A model generated the notes under the pieces. It ran no database searches. It saw only the letters and a program-made list of their open reading frames with translations, and was not told the DNA's origin. The position numbers and the translations under genes are program-made. A stretch of 64,000 nucleotides of DNA from Pyxidicoccus trucidator (GTDB lineage: Bacteria; Myxococcota; Myxococcia; Myxococcales; Myxococcaceae). The stretch spans positions 144,382-208,381 of the forward strand of contig NZ_JAAIXZ010000022.1 in the NCBI RefSeq assembly GCF_010894435.1, written 5' to 3'. Each line of letters begins with the position of its first letter. Positions within the stretch are counted from its first letter, which is position 1. Of the stretch, positions 1 to 8,770 are shown piece by piece.

Positions 1-1
1 G

Positions 2-2332
2 TTCGACCGCCGGGGCCAGCGGCTCTCGTACGAGATGTACCCGGCGGTGATGCGCAGCGCCGCGCGGTGCACGTACAACGAGGTGCAGGACGTCCTGGAC
101 GGCAAGGACGTGCCGCACCGCAACGCCTTCAAGCCGCAGTTCGAGCAGCTGATGGCGCTGGCGCGCACTCTGACGAAGATGCGCAAGGAGCGCGGCGCCA
201 TCGACTTCGACCTGCCCGAGCACAAGGTGGTGCTGGGCAAGGACGGCCTGCCTGAGCGCATGGACAAGCGCGAGCGCAGGGACAGCCATCGCCTGATTGA
301 AGAGTGCATGCTCGCCGCCAACGAGGCGGTGGCGAAGTTCTTCCAGGACGAGGGCCTGCCCACGGTGTACCGGTTCCACGGTGAGCCGGACCCGGAGAAG
401 CTGGCCACCTTCGCCGCGCTGGCGGCGGCGTATGGCTTCAAGCTGCGCTTCGAGGACGGGGTGCCGTCGAAGGAGCTGGATGCCTTCATCAGCCAGCTCG
501 CGGGCCACCCGGAGCAGCGGGCGCTGAACCAGCTGCTGCTGCGCTCGATGATGCAGGCCGTCTACACGGCGTCGCGGGTGGGGCACTACGGCCTGGCGGC
601 GGAGCACTACCTGCACTTCACCTCGCCGATTCGCCGCTACCCGGACCTGCTGGTGCACCGGCTGCTGAAGGCGCACTGGGCGCGCAAGGGGCGCAAGCCC
701 TCGGAGTCCATGCTGGAGCGCGAGGAGGCCCAGCTGGAAGACATGGCCGTGCAGTGCTCCGAGCGTGAGCGCGCGGCCATGCAGGTGGAGCGCGAGGTGG
801 TGTCCTTCTACGCGTGCCTGCTGATGAAGGACCGGGTGGGGGAGGAGTTCGCCGCCACGGTGGCCGCCATCACCGACTTCGGCTTCTTCATCGAGCTGGA
901 CGAGGAGCACGTCGAAGGCCTGGTGAAGGCGGAGACGCTGGGGCCGGGCGCGAAGCTGGACAAGCTGACGCACGCGCTGGTGTACGCCGGTGGGCGCCGC
1001 GTGCGCGTAGGACAGAAGCTGCGCGTGCGGCTGTCGTCGGTGAATGTGACGGCGCGGAAGATGGACTTCGAGGCGCTCCAGTTCGACGGTGAGGCGATGC
1101 TCGCCCGCGCCGAGCCGGGGGCTCCGCGCCGCCGCCGCGAGTGGGAAGCGGAGCCGCCGCGAGGCCATGGCCGTGAGCGGGCGGGACGTCCCGGCCGTCG
1201 CGAGCGCGAGTCCGCCGCCGGAGCAGTGCAGCGAGGACCGCGCGAGGAGCCCGCTGGCGGTGGACCGCGTGGACGCTTCGTGCGCGAGGGCCGGCGCGAA
1301 GAGGCCGCACCGGCGCGAGCAGGTGCCTCCAGGTTCCAGCGCCCGTGGCGCGGGGAGCCCGAGACGCAGCGTCCCACCGAGGCTCCAGGAGCGTCGAAGG
1401 GGCCGAAGCGGAGGATGTTCATCCAGCCCCAGTCCCCCGCGCTCCCCGCGACGGAGGCCGAGGCGCTTCCTCGGACGTCGCAGGGGCCCGGGCAGGAGGG
1501 CGCACCGGAGGCGCGCGAGCTGCCGACGTCGCCACCGTGGGCGGCTCCCGTCGAGGCGCCCGTGTCCGCTGGGGACGAGGGTTCCCGTTCGCCGCACCCG
1601 GGGTTCGACCGCATCCGCGCGCTGGCCTCCCAGCGCGGCCGGGGTGGGGCGGAGGTCCGTGGCGCGACCCATCCCAAGCATGAGGCGAAGCGGCATGGCG
1701 CGGACCGGCAGGCCGGACCGGGCCCCCGTTTCCCAGCCCCAAAGCCGAGGCCCGAGACACGGGAACCGGCCGAGGAGGCCACCGGGCCGCGCTTCGAGGC
1801 CCCTGAAGCGGCCCGTACCCCTGTGTCCGGGGCGGGCCCGGGCGTCTCCGCGAAGCCCTCGACTGAGGCCCCACCGTCTGCGTCCACCCGGCCCGCGCCC
1901 GAGGCGAGGCCGGCTGTTGCCGCGAGCCCGGCGGCCGAGTCGAAGCCGGCTGTTGTCGCGAGCCCCGCGGCCGAGTCGAGGCCTACCGCGCAGGCGACGC
2001 CCGAGCGCGTAAGCGAGGCGGCGGAGCAGGTGCCCACCATCCGCGAGGAGCGGGAGGCCGCGTCCAAGCGAGGCCCGAAGCGGAAGGCGGTCACGAAGAA
2101 GGTGGCGGCCACGAAGAAGGCAGCGGCCACGAAGAAGGTGGCGGTCGCGAAGAAGGCAGCGGCACCGCGCAAGAAGGCCACCACCAAGGCCACGAAGAAG
2201 ACCCAGAAGGTCAAGGCGGCGAAGCCGGTGAAGGCCAAGGCCAAGACGCCCGCGAAGGCCGCGAAGCCGGCGAAGCCCCGCGCCACCGGCGGCAAGGCGC
2301 GGAGCAAGACGCCGACGCGTCGGAAGCGCTGA
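2..2332 (+). CDS. rnr: Ribonuclease R, 3' part (5' end outside window)
   Basis: Processive 3'-5' exoribonuclease that degrades structured RNA. The reading frame is open from base 2, so the ATG at 35 is internal and the N-terminal part, including the catalytic Asp cluster, lies outside the window. Visible are the end of the RNB domain (HFTSPIRRYPDLLVHR near residue 200) and one S1 RNA-binding domain (ATVAAITDFGFFIELDEEHV onward, about residues 275-350). After that comes about 400 residues of low-complexity sequence: first Pro/Ala/Arg-rich, then a Lys/Ala-rich repeat of the histone H1 kind (KKVAATKKAA) ending in RRKR. Many RNase R proteins end in a short basic tail. This one is far longer, presumably disordered, and could bind RNA or ribosomes (inference). 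Confidence 0.9.
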   Translation, partial: FDRRGQRLSYEMYPAVMRSAARCTYNEVQDVLDGKDVPHRNAFKPQFEQLMALARTLTKMRKERGAIDFDLPEHKVVLGKDGLPERMDKRERRDSHRLIEECMLAANEAVAKFFQDEGLPTVYRFHGEPDPEKLATFAALAAAYGFKLRFEDGVPSKELDAFISQLAGHPEQRALNQLLLRSMMQAVYTASRVGHYGLAAEHYLHFTSPIRRYPDLLVHRLLKAHWARKGRKPSESMLEREEAQLEDMAVQCSERERAAMQVEREVVSFYACLLMKDRVGEEFAATVAAITDFGFFIELDEEHVEGLVKAETLGPGAKLDKLTHALVYAGGRRVRVGQKLRVRLSSVNVTARKMDFEALQFDGEAMLARAEPGAPRRRREWEAEPPRGHGRERAGRPGRRERESAAGAVQRGPREEPAGGGPRGRFVREGRREEAAPARAGASRFQRPWRGEPETQRPTEAPGASKGPKRRMFIQPQSPALPATEAEALPRTSQGPGQEGAPEARELPTSPPWAAPVEAPVSAGDEGSRSPHPGFDRIRALASQRGRGGAEVRGATHPKHEAKRHGADRQAGPGPRFPAPKPRPETREPAEEATGPRFEAPEAARTPVSGAGPGVSAKPSTEAPPSASTRPAPEARPAVAASPAAESKPAVVASPAAESRPTAQATPERVSEAAEQVPTIREEREAASKRGPKRKAVTKKVAATKKAAATKKVAVAKKAAAPRKKATTKATKKTQKVKAAKPVKAKAKTPAKAAKPAKPRATGGKARSKTPTRRKR

Positions 2333-2340
2333 TTCCAGCG

Positions 2341-2498
2341 CGGCTCCGACGCAGAGACAGCACCGGGCGCCTGTTCCTCTATGCAGGCGAGGAATGGGCG
2401 CCCGCCTTGTTCTCCAGTACGGCTCCGACTCGCTCCGAGTGTCGGACGCCTGTGTCTCTTCGCCGAAGAGGAATGGGCGCCCGCCTCATTCCCGCCGC
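2341..2498. repeat. Two tandem imperfect ~79-bp units, each with a hairpin
   Basis: Unit 1 (about 2341-2419) and unit 2 (about 2420-2498) both begin CGGCTCCGAC and both contain GAGGAATGGGCGCCCGCCT. In unit 1 the arms 2365-2379 and 2389-2403 pair over 15 positions with two mismatches around a 9-nt loop. In unit 2 the equivalent arms (2443-2459 and 2467-2482) pair less well. They lie just after rnr and could act as terminators, mRNA 3'-end stabilisers or REP-like elements. Function is not shown by the sequence. Confidence 0.55.
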
Positions 2499-2549
2499 CG
2501 AGGACCTGCGTGGAGCGGCTATGCTCCACGCGCACCTCAAGGAGGCACC

Positions 2550-2768
2550 GTGGGACTCGTCCGGCTCGTGGGAGTGATGCTCGCTGTCGCGGGAGGCGTG
2601 TTGCTGTGGACCGGGCTGCGCGCGCGGGATTCGCTCGCGGAGCGGGCCACCGAGGTCTTCACCGGCCGCAACACCGAGCAGACCACGCTGTACCTCGCGG
2701 GCGGAGGCGCGGCCCTCGCGGGCGGCATCCTGCTGGTGCTCTTCGGCGGCGGCCGGCGGCGGCGCTAG
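2550..2768 (+). CDS. Small DUF3185-like membrane protein
   Basis: A 72-residue protein read from a GTG at 2550, chosen because a strong AAGGAGG (2539-2545) sits 4 nt upstream; the longer in-frame ATG at 2394 starts inside the repeat region and has no ribosome site. It has two hydrophobic helices (LVGVMLAVAGGVLLW and LYLAGGGAALAGGILLVLFG) flanking a polar loop with RARDSLAERATEVFTGRNTEQT. This two-helix layout with a short DSxxE...FTG loop resembles the DUF3185 family of tiny inner-membrane proteins of unknown role. It ends in an arginine-rich cytoplasmic tail. Confidence 0.7.
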   Translation: MGLVRLVGVMLAVAGGVLLWTGLRARDSLAERATEVFTGRNTEQTTLYLAGGGAALAGGILLVLFGGGRRRR

Positions 2769-2798
2769 CCCCGCGCCCACCACCGTCACCCGCGGCGC

Positions 2799-3542
2799 CT
2801 ACTCGAGCGTGAGCGTGGAGCCCCCGCTCAGCTGTCGCGAGCGCACGGTGGGCTGGCCGATGATGCGCACGTTGCCTCCACCCGAGGACGTCACCTCCAG
2901 GGTGTCCGAGACGCGCATGACGACCTCGCCCCCGCCGCTGGTGGTCAGCGTGGCCTCGCGCGCGGAGAGCTCACGGGCGCGCAGCACGCTCCCGCCTGAC
3001 GTGTCGCCCGTCACGCGGGTGGCCGCGCCTTCCAACGTGGCCTCCACGCCACCGCTCAGGTCCAAGTCGAGCCGCGCGGTGTCGAGGCCGCTCACCCGCA
3101 GCCTTCCTCCACCGCTGGCGCTCACCCTGAAGGACTCCGAGTCGAGCGTCCCGCCCACGTCCACCGTGCTTCCCCCGGAGCGCACCACCGACTCCAGGCG
3201 CGGCACCGTCAGCTCGGCGCGCAGCGGGTGGCGCGAGTCCCACTCCCCCACGTCCTCCTCGGGCAGGGACACGCGGAGCCGGTCTCCACCGGAGTGCTCC
3301 GTCCGCACCAGGGCCACCAGGTTGTCATCTCCGACGACGCGCACCTGCGTCGGCTGTCCCGGCTCCACCCGCACCCGGACCTCGAGGCCATCGCTGACCT
3401 CGAGCTTCACGAAGTCGGCTGTCGGCCGCTCCTCCTCGATGAAGCGCCCGCTGCCCTCCACGTAGGGCCCGCGTACACAGCCGGACAGGACTGCCGCCAG
3501 CAGTGCGAAGCCCACCCACAGTCCCTGGTTCCTGATGCGCAT
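2799..3542 (-). CDS. Lipoprotein with GIN/DUF2807 beta-helical domain
   Basis: A 247-residue exported lipoprotein. The start MRIRNQGLW (3542) is preferred over the longer frame because it gives a clean signal peptide ending in a lipobox (AAVLSGC) and has a GGGAGTGGG ribosome site. The mature part shows the DUF2807/GIN pattern: short repeated beta strands with Gly-Ser turns such as SGGGRLRVSGLD, SGGSVLRARELS and SSGGGNVRIIG. The family is known from secreted or surface head domains, with no enzymatic role established. It is convergent with the DUF3185 gene, with 30 nt between stop codons. Confidence 0.75.
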   Translation of the reverse strand: MRIRNQGLWVGFALLAAVLSGCVRGPYVEGSGRFIEEERPTADFVKLEVSDGLEVRVRVEPGQPTQVRVVGDDNLVALVRTEHSGGDRLRVSLPEEDVGEWDSRHPLRAELTVPRLESVVRSGGSTVDVGGTLDSESFRVSASGGGRLRVSGLDTARLDLDLSGGVEATLEGAATRVTGDTSGGSVLRARELSAREATLTTSGGGEVVMRVSDTLEVTSSGGGNVRIIGQPTVRSRQLSGGSTLTLE

Positions 3543-3630
3543 GTTCCCACTCCCGAGAAGGTCGCCGTCGAGGCCGGCGTCGGGAGAGGGAACACCGCCC
3601 CGGCGCGGAACTGTCACCGTGGCCCGTGAG

Positions 3631-4482
3631 CTACGCGTTCAGCGCCGCCGCATGGTGGCGGAGGTGGTTCTCCATGAACGTGGAGACGAAGTAGTAGCCG
3701 TGGTCGTACCCCTCGTGGATGCGCAGCTCCAGGGGCTGGCCCACGGCCTCACAGGCCTCGCGCAGCAGCTCCGGCTTGAGCTGCTCCTGGAGGAACTTGT
3801 CGCTCGTCCCCTGGTCCACGAGCAGCTTCGGCAGGCGCGTCTTCGAGGCCCGCAGCAGCTCCGTGGCGTCGTACTCACGCCACGCCGCGGTGTCCTCGCC
3901 CAGGTAGCCGCGGAACGCCTTCTGTCCCCACGGCACGCGCATGGGCGCGGCGATGGGCGCGAAGGCGGACACGGAGCGGTAGCGTCCCGGCTGGCGCAGC
4001 GCGCACACCAGCGCGCCATGCCCTCCCATGGAGTGCCCGAAGATGCCCTCTCGGTCCGCGCGGGCGGGGAAGTGCGCGGCGATGAGCGCTGGCAGCTCCT
4101 TCGTGACGTACGTGCCCATGCGGTAGCGCGCGGACCACGGCGCCTGCGTGGCATCCAGGTAGAAGCCCGCGCCCACGCCGAAGTCCCACGAGGCGTCCTC
4201 ACCCGGGTAGCCCGCGCCGCGAGGGCTGGTGTCCGGGGCCACCAGCATCACCCCCAGCTCCGCCGCCATGCGCTGCGCGCCGCCCTTGATGAGGAACGTG
4301 TCCTCCGTGCAGGTGAGGCCCGCCAGGTAGTAGAGCACCGGCACCTTCCGCTCCCGCGCCTGGGGCGGGACGAAGATGCCGAAGCGCATGTCACCCCCAC
4401 ACGCCTCGGACGCGTGGCGGTAGAAGCCGACGGTGCCGTCGAAGCAGCGGTGCTCGGACAGGCGGGTGGGGGCCGCCGTCAT
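3631..4482 (-). CDS. fghA: S-formylglutathione hydrolase
   Basis: A 283-residue cytosolic serine hydrolase of the esterase D family. It hydrolyses S-formylglutathione to formate and glutathione, the second step of glutathione-dependent formaldehyde oxidation. The nucleophile motif GHSMGG places Ser151; Asp228 (DQGTSDKF) and His261 (GYDHGYYF) complete the triad, and LAGLTCTED is the conserved oxyanion region. Its ATG overlaps the TGA of the upstream dehydrogenase gene (4479-4482), so the two are translationally coupled and form one pathway unit. Length fits the family. Confidence 0.93.
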   Translation of the reverse strand: MTAAPTRLSEHRCFDGTVGFYRHASEACGGDMRFGIFVPPQARERKVPVLYYLAGLTCTEDTFLIKGGAQRMAAELGVMLVAPDTSPRGAGYPGEDASWDFGVGAGFYLDATQAPWSARYRMGTYVTKELPALIAAHFPARADREGIFGHSMGGHGALVCALRQPGRYRSVSAFAPIAAPMRVPWGQKAFRGYLGEDTAAWREYDATELLRASKTRLPKLLVDQGTSDKFLQEQLKPELLREACEAVGQPLELRIHEGYDHGYYFVSTFMENHLRHHAAALNA

Positions 4483-5591
4483 GAGTACTTCACCACGCTG
4501 CGGATGGACTCGCCCCGGTGCATCAGGTCGAAGCCCTTGTTGATGTCCTCCAGCGCCAGCGTGTGGGTGATGAGGTCGTCGACGTTGATCTTCCCGTCCA
4601 TGTACCAGTCGACAATCTTCGGCACGTCCGTGCGGCCGCGCGCGCCGCCGAAGGCGCTGCCCTTCCACACGCGTCCGGTGACGAGCTGGAACGGCCGCGT
4701 CTTGATTTCCTGCCCCGCGCCGGCCACGCCGATGATGATGCTCTCGCCCCAGCCCCGGTGGCAGCACTCCAGCGCCTGCCGCATCGTGTTCACGTTGCCG
4801 ATGCACTCGAAGCTGTAGTCCGCGCCGCCGCCCGTGAGGTTGACGAGGTACGGCACCAGGTCGCCCTCCACCTCCTTCGGATTCACGAAGTGGGTGAGGC
4901 CGAACTTCTCCGCCATGGCCTTGCGCGCGGGGTTGATGTCCACGCCGACAATCTGGTCCGCGCCCACCATGCGCGCCGCCTGCACCACGTTGAGGCCGAT
5001 GCCGCCCAGGCCGAACACCACCACCTTGCTGCCTGCCTCCACCTTCGCGGTGTAGACCACCGCGCCGATGCCCGTCGTCACGCCGCAGCCGATGTAGCAG
5101 ACCTTGTCGAACGGGGCGTCCTCGCGAATCTTCGCCACCGCAATCTCGGGCAGCACCGTGTACTGCGCGAAGGTGGACGTGCCCATGTAGTGGTGCACGG
5201 GCTCGCGGCCCAGGCGGAAGCGGCTGGTGCCGTCCGGCATCAGCCCCCGGCCCTGCGTGGCGCGGATGGCCGTGCACAGGTTCGTCTTGCGCGACAGGCA
5301 CGACTTACACTGGCGGCACTCCGGCGTGTACAGCGGGATGACGTGGTCACCCTTCTTCACCGACGTCACGCCGGGGCCCACGTCCACGATGATGCCCGCG
5401 CCCTCGTGGCCGAGGATGGCGGGGAACAGCCCCTCCGGGTCGCTCCCCGACAGGGTGAACTCATCCGTGTGGCAGATGCCGGTGGCCTTCAGCTCGACGA
5501 GCACCTCGCCCGCCTTCGGCCCTTCGAGGTGCACCGTCTCGATGCTCAGGGGCTTGCCCGCCTCGAGCGCCACCGCTGCGCGGATGTCCAT
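4479..5591 (-). CDS. adhC: S-(hydroxymethyl)glutathione dehydrogenase (class III ADH)
   Basis: A 370-residue zinc-dependent class III alcohol dehydrogenase that oxidises S-hydroxymethylglutathione with NAD+, the first enzymatic step of formaldehyde detoxification. It may also reduce S-nitrosoglutathione. Catalytic zinc ligands are Cys40 (GICHTDE), His62 (GHEGAG) and Cys169 (GCGVTTG). The structural zinc lobe has Cys92, 95, 98 and 106 (ECRQCKSC...C). GLGGIG at 194-199 is the nucleotide-binding loop. First gene of the two-gene adhC-fghA operon. No regulator of the FrmR type is adjacent, so control cannot be inferred. Confidence 0.95.
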   Translation of the reverse strand: MDIRAAVALEAGKPLSIETVHLEGPKAGEVLVELKATGICHTDEFTLSGSDPEGLFPAILGHEGAGIIVDVGPGVTSVKKGDHVIPLYTPECRQCKSCLSRKTNLCTAIRATQGRGLMPDGTSRFRLGREPVHHYMGTSTFAQYTVLPEIAVAKIREDAPFDKVCYIGCGVTTGIGAVVYTAKVEAGSKVVVFGLGGIGLNVVQAARMVGADQIVGVDINPARKAMAEKFGLTHFVNPKEVEGDLVPYLVNLTGGGADYSFECIGNVNTMRQALECCHRGWGESIIIGVAGAGQEIKTRPFQLVTGRVWKGSAFGGARGRTDVPKIVDWYMDGKINVDDLITHTLALEDINKGFDLMHRGESIRSVVKYS

Positions 5592-5699
5592 ACGCCGTTC
5601 TCCCTGCCTGGTTGTTGAGGCTCAAAGCGTAGAGCCAGGCCGGCGGTGGAGGGCAGGAAGATTTCTGCAAGGCTCGATGAGTGGACATTCGAAAAGTGA

Positions 5700-5732
5700 A
5701 GGGCCCGGCACCGGCTCGCGGTCCCAGGCCCT
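5700..5732 (-). terminator. Imperfect hairpin after the TPR lipoprotein gene
   Basis: Arms 5700-5713 and 5719-5732 pair at 12 of 14 positions around a 5-nt loop, 26 nt beyond the stop of the TPR gene on the minus strand. No strong U-run follows, so this is a possible terminator only. Confidence 0.4.
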
Positions 5733-5758
5733 CGGGTGTTGCTGCCGTGACGTGACGG

Positions 5759-6553
5759 CTACGGCTTGTTGGACGCCTGCGGAGCGGCCTTGGCGGCCTT
5801 CTGGGCCTCGCTGAACTTCTTGGTCAGCTCCCCGAACTGCGCCTGGTAGTCGTCCATGCGCTTCTGGTGCTCCTCGGCGCGGGCGTTGGCCTCGGCGACG
5901 ACGACCTTGTCCTTGGCGTTCTCCGCGGCCTCGGACAGCGCCATCTCCTTCTGCTGCCGCTCGTACTCCATGAGGCGGGCCATGACGACGCGCTTGTTGA
6001 GGTACGTGTTGGCGGAGTTGGCGTTGATGGCCAGCACCTGGTCGTAATAGCCGAGCGACTTCTCCAGGTCCGCCTTCAGGATGGGCGCCGCCATGGAGCG
6101 GGCGCCGCCGCGCTGCGCGTAGATCTCCGCGATCCACCCGAGAGAGGTCTCGTCCTTCGGCTCGATCTTCAGCGCCTCGTTGAAGTACTTCTCGGCGTCA
6201 TCGGTGGTGCCGGCCTGCATGTGCATGCTGGCGAGCGTCCGGAGGACCTCGGCCTTCTCCGCCGGAGTGGTCTTCATCTCCATGATCTTCATCACGGACT
6301 GGGAGGCCTCGGCCATCTGACCGACCTGCATGTGGGCGAAGGCCTTCTTCTCCCAGACCTTCTCCTGCTTGGGGTCGGCCTCGAGGGAAAGGGCGTACGC
6401 GGCGGCCGCCTCCTTCCACTCCTTCTTGCTCATGTGGTCGCTACCCTTGATGCGGTGCGTCTTGGCGGCCTCCGCCTTCTCGTCGGTACAGCCGACGGTG
6501 CCACCCAGGGCCAGAACTCCGAGGACCAGACCGACCTTTCCCAGACGCTTCAT
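5759..6553 (-). CDS. TPR-repeat lipoprotein
   Basis: A 264-residue exported lipoprotein. The start MKRLGKVG (6553) gives a signal peptide with lipobox LGGTVGC; the longer frame upstream adds only unlikely residues. The mature part has TPR-like helix pairs (KEWKEAAAAYALSLEADPKQ, AEKYFNEALKIEPKDET, LGYYDQVLAINANSANTY), then an Ala/Glu/Lys-rich coiled-coil tail ending near the C-terminus. Outer-membrane or periplasmic TPR lipoproteins usually scaffold protein assemblies, and no partner is evident here. It runs in the same direction as adhC but is separated from it by about 170 nt and a hairpin. Confidence 0.75.
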   Translation of the reverse strand: MKRLGKVGLVLGVLALGGTVGCTDEKAEAAKTHRIKGSDHMSKKEWKEAAAAYALSLEADPKQEKVWEKKAFAHMQVGQMAEASQSVMKIMEMKTTPAEKAEVLRTLASMHMQAGTTDDAEKYFNEALKIEPKDETSLGWIAEIYAQRGGARSMAAPILKADLEKSLGYYDQVLAINANSANTYLNKRVVMARLMEYERQQKEMALSEAAENAKDKVVVAEANARAEEHQKRMDDYQAQFGELTKKFSEAQKAAKAAPQASNKP

Positions 6554-6847
6554 GTGTGTGTGCCTTTCGAGCGAGGCCCGATTGAGAGTTTCCAGCGGAC
6601 CCGCCCTCACGGGTCCTGATGGGGGTGGGAGCATACCCGAAGTCGCTCGTTTGCCGCCGCTCGTACGGGGCTGCCTGCCTCCCTGGTCACCGGGCTTTGC
6701 TCTGGGTGTGACTTTCCGGAGCGCTCCCCACGGCCGGAGCCGGGGCGCCCGGGGGCACGACGGGTGGCGCCCGGCTGAGGATGAAGTCCTGAGGGCCCGA
6801 GGGAGGGCGCTGCTAACCTGCGGGCCTCGCGCTTGGAGGCCCCCGCA

Positions 6848-8413
6848 ATGCCTGTCCTTCCCCGCCGCACCGTGCTCCAGGGACTCGTGCTCGCGGCCAC
6901 GGGCTGTGCCACGTCGTCCCCGACGCCCTCCACGGCGAGCCGCACACCGGCGCCGCGTCCCGGGCCCGGCCTGCCGCTGGGCGCCCAGCTCGGGGATTCA
7001 CGCGCCGGGGCCGTGACGGTATGGGGGAAGGCGGACCGGGCCGGGCGGCTGGTGGTGGAGTGGAGCGAGGACCCTCGACTCGTGAAGGGCGTGCGCCGCG
7101 TCGAAGGTGCGGCGCTGACGGAGGCCTCCGACTTCACCGGCGTGGTGGACCTCACGGGGCTGCCGCCCGGGCGCGAGGTCCACGTGCGGGTCATCGCGGA
7201 GGACGGTGGCCGCGCGGGCGAGGCGTGGCAGGGGCGCTTCCTCTCCGCCCCGGACGGCGCTCGCGACATCCACTTCACGTGGAGCGCGGACGTGTGCGGG
7301 CAGGGCTGGGGCATCAACTCCGAGTGGGGCGGCTACCGGGGCTATGGCGCCATGCGCGCGCTGCACCCCGACTTCTTCCTGCACGTGGGCGACGCCATCT
7401 ACGCGGACAACCCGCTCCTCCCGGAGGTGACGCTCCCGGACGGCCGCGTGTGGCGCAACCGCGTCACCCCCGCGAAGTCCAAGGTGGCCGAGACGCTGGA
7501 GGAGCTGCGAGGCAACTTCGCCTACAACTTCCTGGACGAGCACTTGCGCGCCTTCGCCCGCGAGGTGCCCATCGCCTACCAGTGGGACGACCACGAGGTG
7601 CGCAACAACTGGTACCCGGGGCGCAGCCTCGCGGATGACCCGCGCTACACGCAGGTGTCGGACGCGGGCGTGCTGGGCACGCGGGCGCGGCAGGCCTTCT
7701 TCGAGTACTCCCCGGTGGGCGGGGCGGCGCGCGCGGAGGGGCGCATCCACCGGCAGCTCGCCTACGGGCCGCACCTGGACGTGTTCATCCCGGACGTGCG
7801 CGCCTTCCGGGGGCCCAACACCGTCAATCGCCAGGAGCGCCCCGGGCCGGAGACGACCTTCCTGGGCCGAGCGCAGCTGGACGGGCTGAAGTCGGCGCTG
7901 GCCGCGTCCACCGCCACGTGGAAGGTGATTGCCACCAGCATGCCGCTGGGGCTCATCATCCCGGACGGGCAGCACGCGGACGGCTACCACATGGAGGCGT
8001 GGGCCAACGGCCCGGGAGCCCCGCTGGGACGCGAGCTGGAGCTGGCCGAGCTGCTGTCGTTCCTCAAGGCCCGCCAGGTGCGCAACGTGCTCTTCCTCAC
8101 CGCGGACGTGCACTACCCGGCCGCGCACCACTACCACCCGGACCGCGCGCGCTTCCGCGACTTCGACCCGTTCTGGGAGTTCGTCGCCGGGCCGCTGCAC
8201 GCGGGCACCTTCGGGCCCAGCCCGCTGGACGACACCTTCGGCCCCGAGGTCCGCTGGCACCGCCCCGCCACGGTGATGAACGCGGCGCCCTGGGAGGGGC
8301 AGCAGTACTTCGGGAGCGTGCGCATCCTCGGGAAGAGCGGGGCGCTCACCGTGGCCCTGCACGACCTCACGGGCGCCGTCCTTCACCAGGTGGAACTGGA
8401 GCCCCGGTCATGA
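6848..8413 (+). CDS. PhoD-type alkaline phosphatase (secreted)
   Basis: A 521-residue PhoD-like metallophosphoesterase. The ATG at 6848 follows GGAGG (6835-6839) by 8 nt. The N-terminus combines a twin arginine (PRRTVLQGLVL) with a lipobox-like ATGC, as in Tat-exported PhoD lipoproteins. An N-terminal beta domain (about residues 40-130) is followed by the catalytic core: LHVGDAIYADN, QWDDHEVRNNWYPG and FLTADVHYPAAHHYHP carry the metal-binding Asp, Asn and His residues. The family cleaves phosphomono- and diesters under phosphate limitation; the true substrate is not visible. A broken gene begins within its stop codon (ATGA at 8410). Confidence 0.88.
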   Translation: MPVLPRRTVLQGLVLAATGCATSSPTPSTASRTPAPRPGPGLPLGAQLGDSRAGAVTVWGKADRAGRLVVEWSEDPRLVKGVRRVEGAALTEASDFTGVVDLTGLPPGREVHVRVIAEDGGRAGEAWQGRFLSAPDGARDIHFTWSADVCGQGWGINSEWGGYRGYGAMRALHPDFFLHVGDAIYADNPLLPEVTLPDGRVWRNRVTPAKSKVAETLEELRGNFAYNFLDEHLRAFAREVPIAYQWDDHEVRNNWYPGRSLADDPRYTQVSDAGVLGTRARQAFFEYSPVGGAARAEGRIHRQLAYGPHLDVFIPDVRAFRGPNTVNRQERPGPETTFLGRAQLDGLKSALAASTATWKVIATSMPLGLIIPDGQHADGYHMEAWANGPGAPLGRELELAELLSFLKARQVRNVLFLTADVHYPAAHHYHPDRARFRDFDPFWEFVAGPLHAGTFGPSPLDDTFGPEVRWHRPATVMNAAPWEGQQYFGSVRILGKSGALTVALHDLTGAVLHQVELEPRS

Positions 8414-8749
8414 TGGTGCCTGCGCTATTGGCCGCGGCCCTGGCGGTAGTCGGCGGATCCCCACCTCGACGAAGGGCAGCGGCACGAGGAGCGGCTCGGC
8501 ACGGCGGACTATCACGTCTGGTGGTGTGGGCCGTGTGAGCGAGGCACGGTGGTGCGCCATGCGATGCTCGCCACCACGCGCCGCGTGAACTGCGAGAAGT
8601 GCGGGAACCACACGGTCAATGAAGTCGCGAAGACGCTCACCCCCGCCACGCACGGCCAGGGCGGCGAGTTCCTCGTCCAGCTCTCCTGCGAGGGCTGCGG
8701 CCACCGGCAGCGGTTCTGGCGCTACACGCCCCGCCTGTCCCTGAAGTGA
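8410..8749 (+). pseudogene. Eroded gene: signal peptide joined out of frame to a TPM-protein-like zinc-ribbon tail
   Basis: From the ATG at 8410, overlapping the phosphatase stop, the frame encodes a signal peptide-like MMVPALLAAALAVVG and then runs into Arg-rich nonsense. In the next frame, open from 8450, the sequence reads HLDEGQRHEERLGTADYHVW followed by three CxxC pairs (CGPC, CEKC, CEGC) and ends RYTPRLSLK. From memory this tail resembles the C-terminus of myxobacterial TPM-domain (YgcG-like) membrane proteins. The TPM domain itself is absent, so an internal deletion plus frameshift is the simplest reading. Alternatively the GTG at 8549 starts a real 66-residue protein with two Cys pairs. 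Confidence 0.55.
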
Positions 8750-8770
8750 ACGAAGGGCGCGCCGCTTTGC

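Noticed and set aside
808..2535. A 575-codon minus-strand frame opposite the rnr tail
   Set aside because: Low-complexity Ser/Arg/Ala translation, no start signals; produced by the repetitive GC-rich tail of RNase R.
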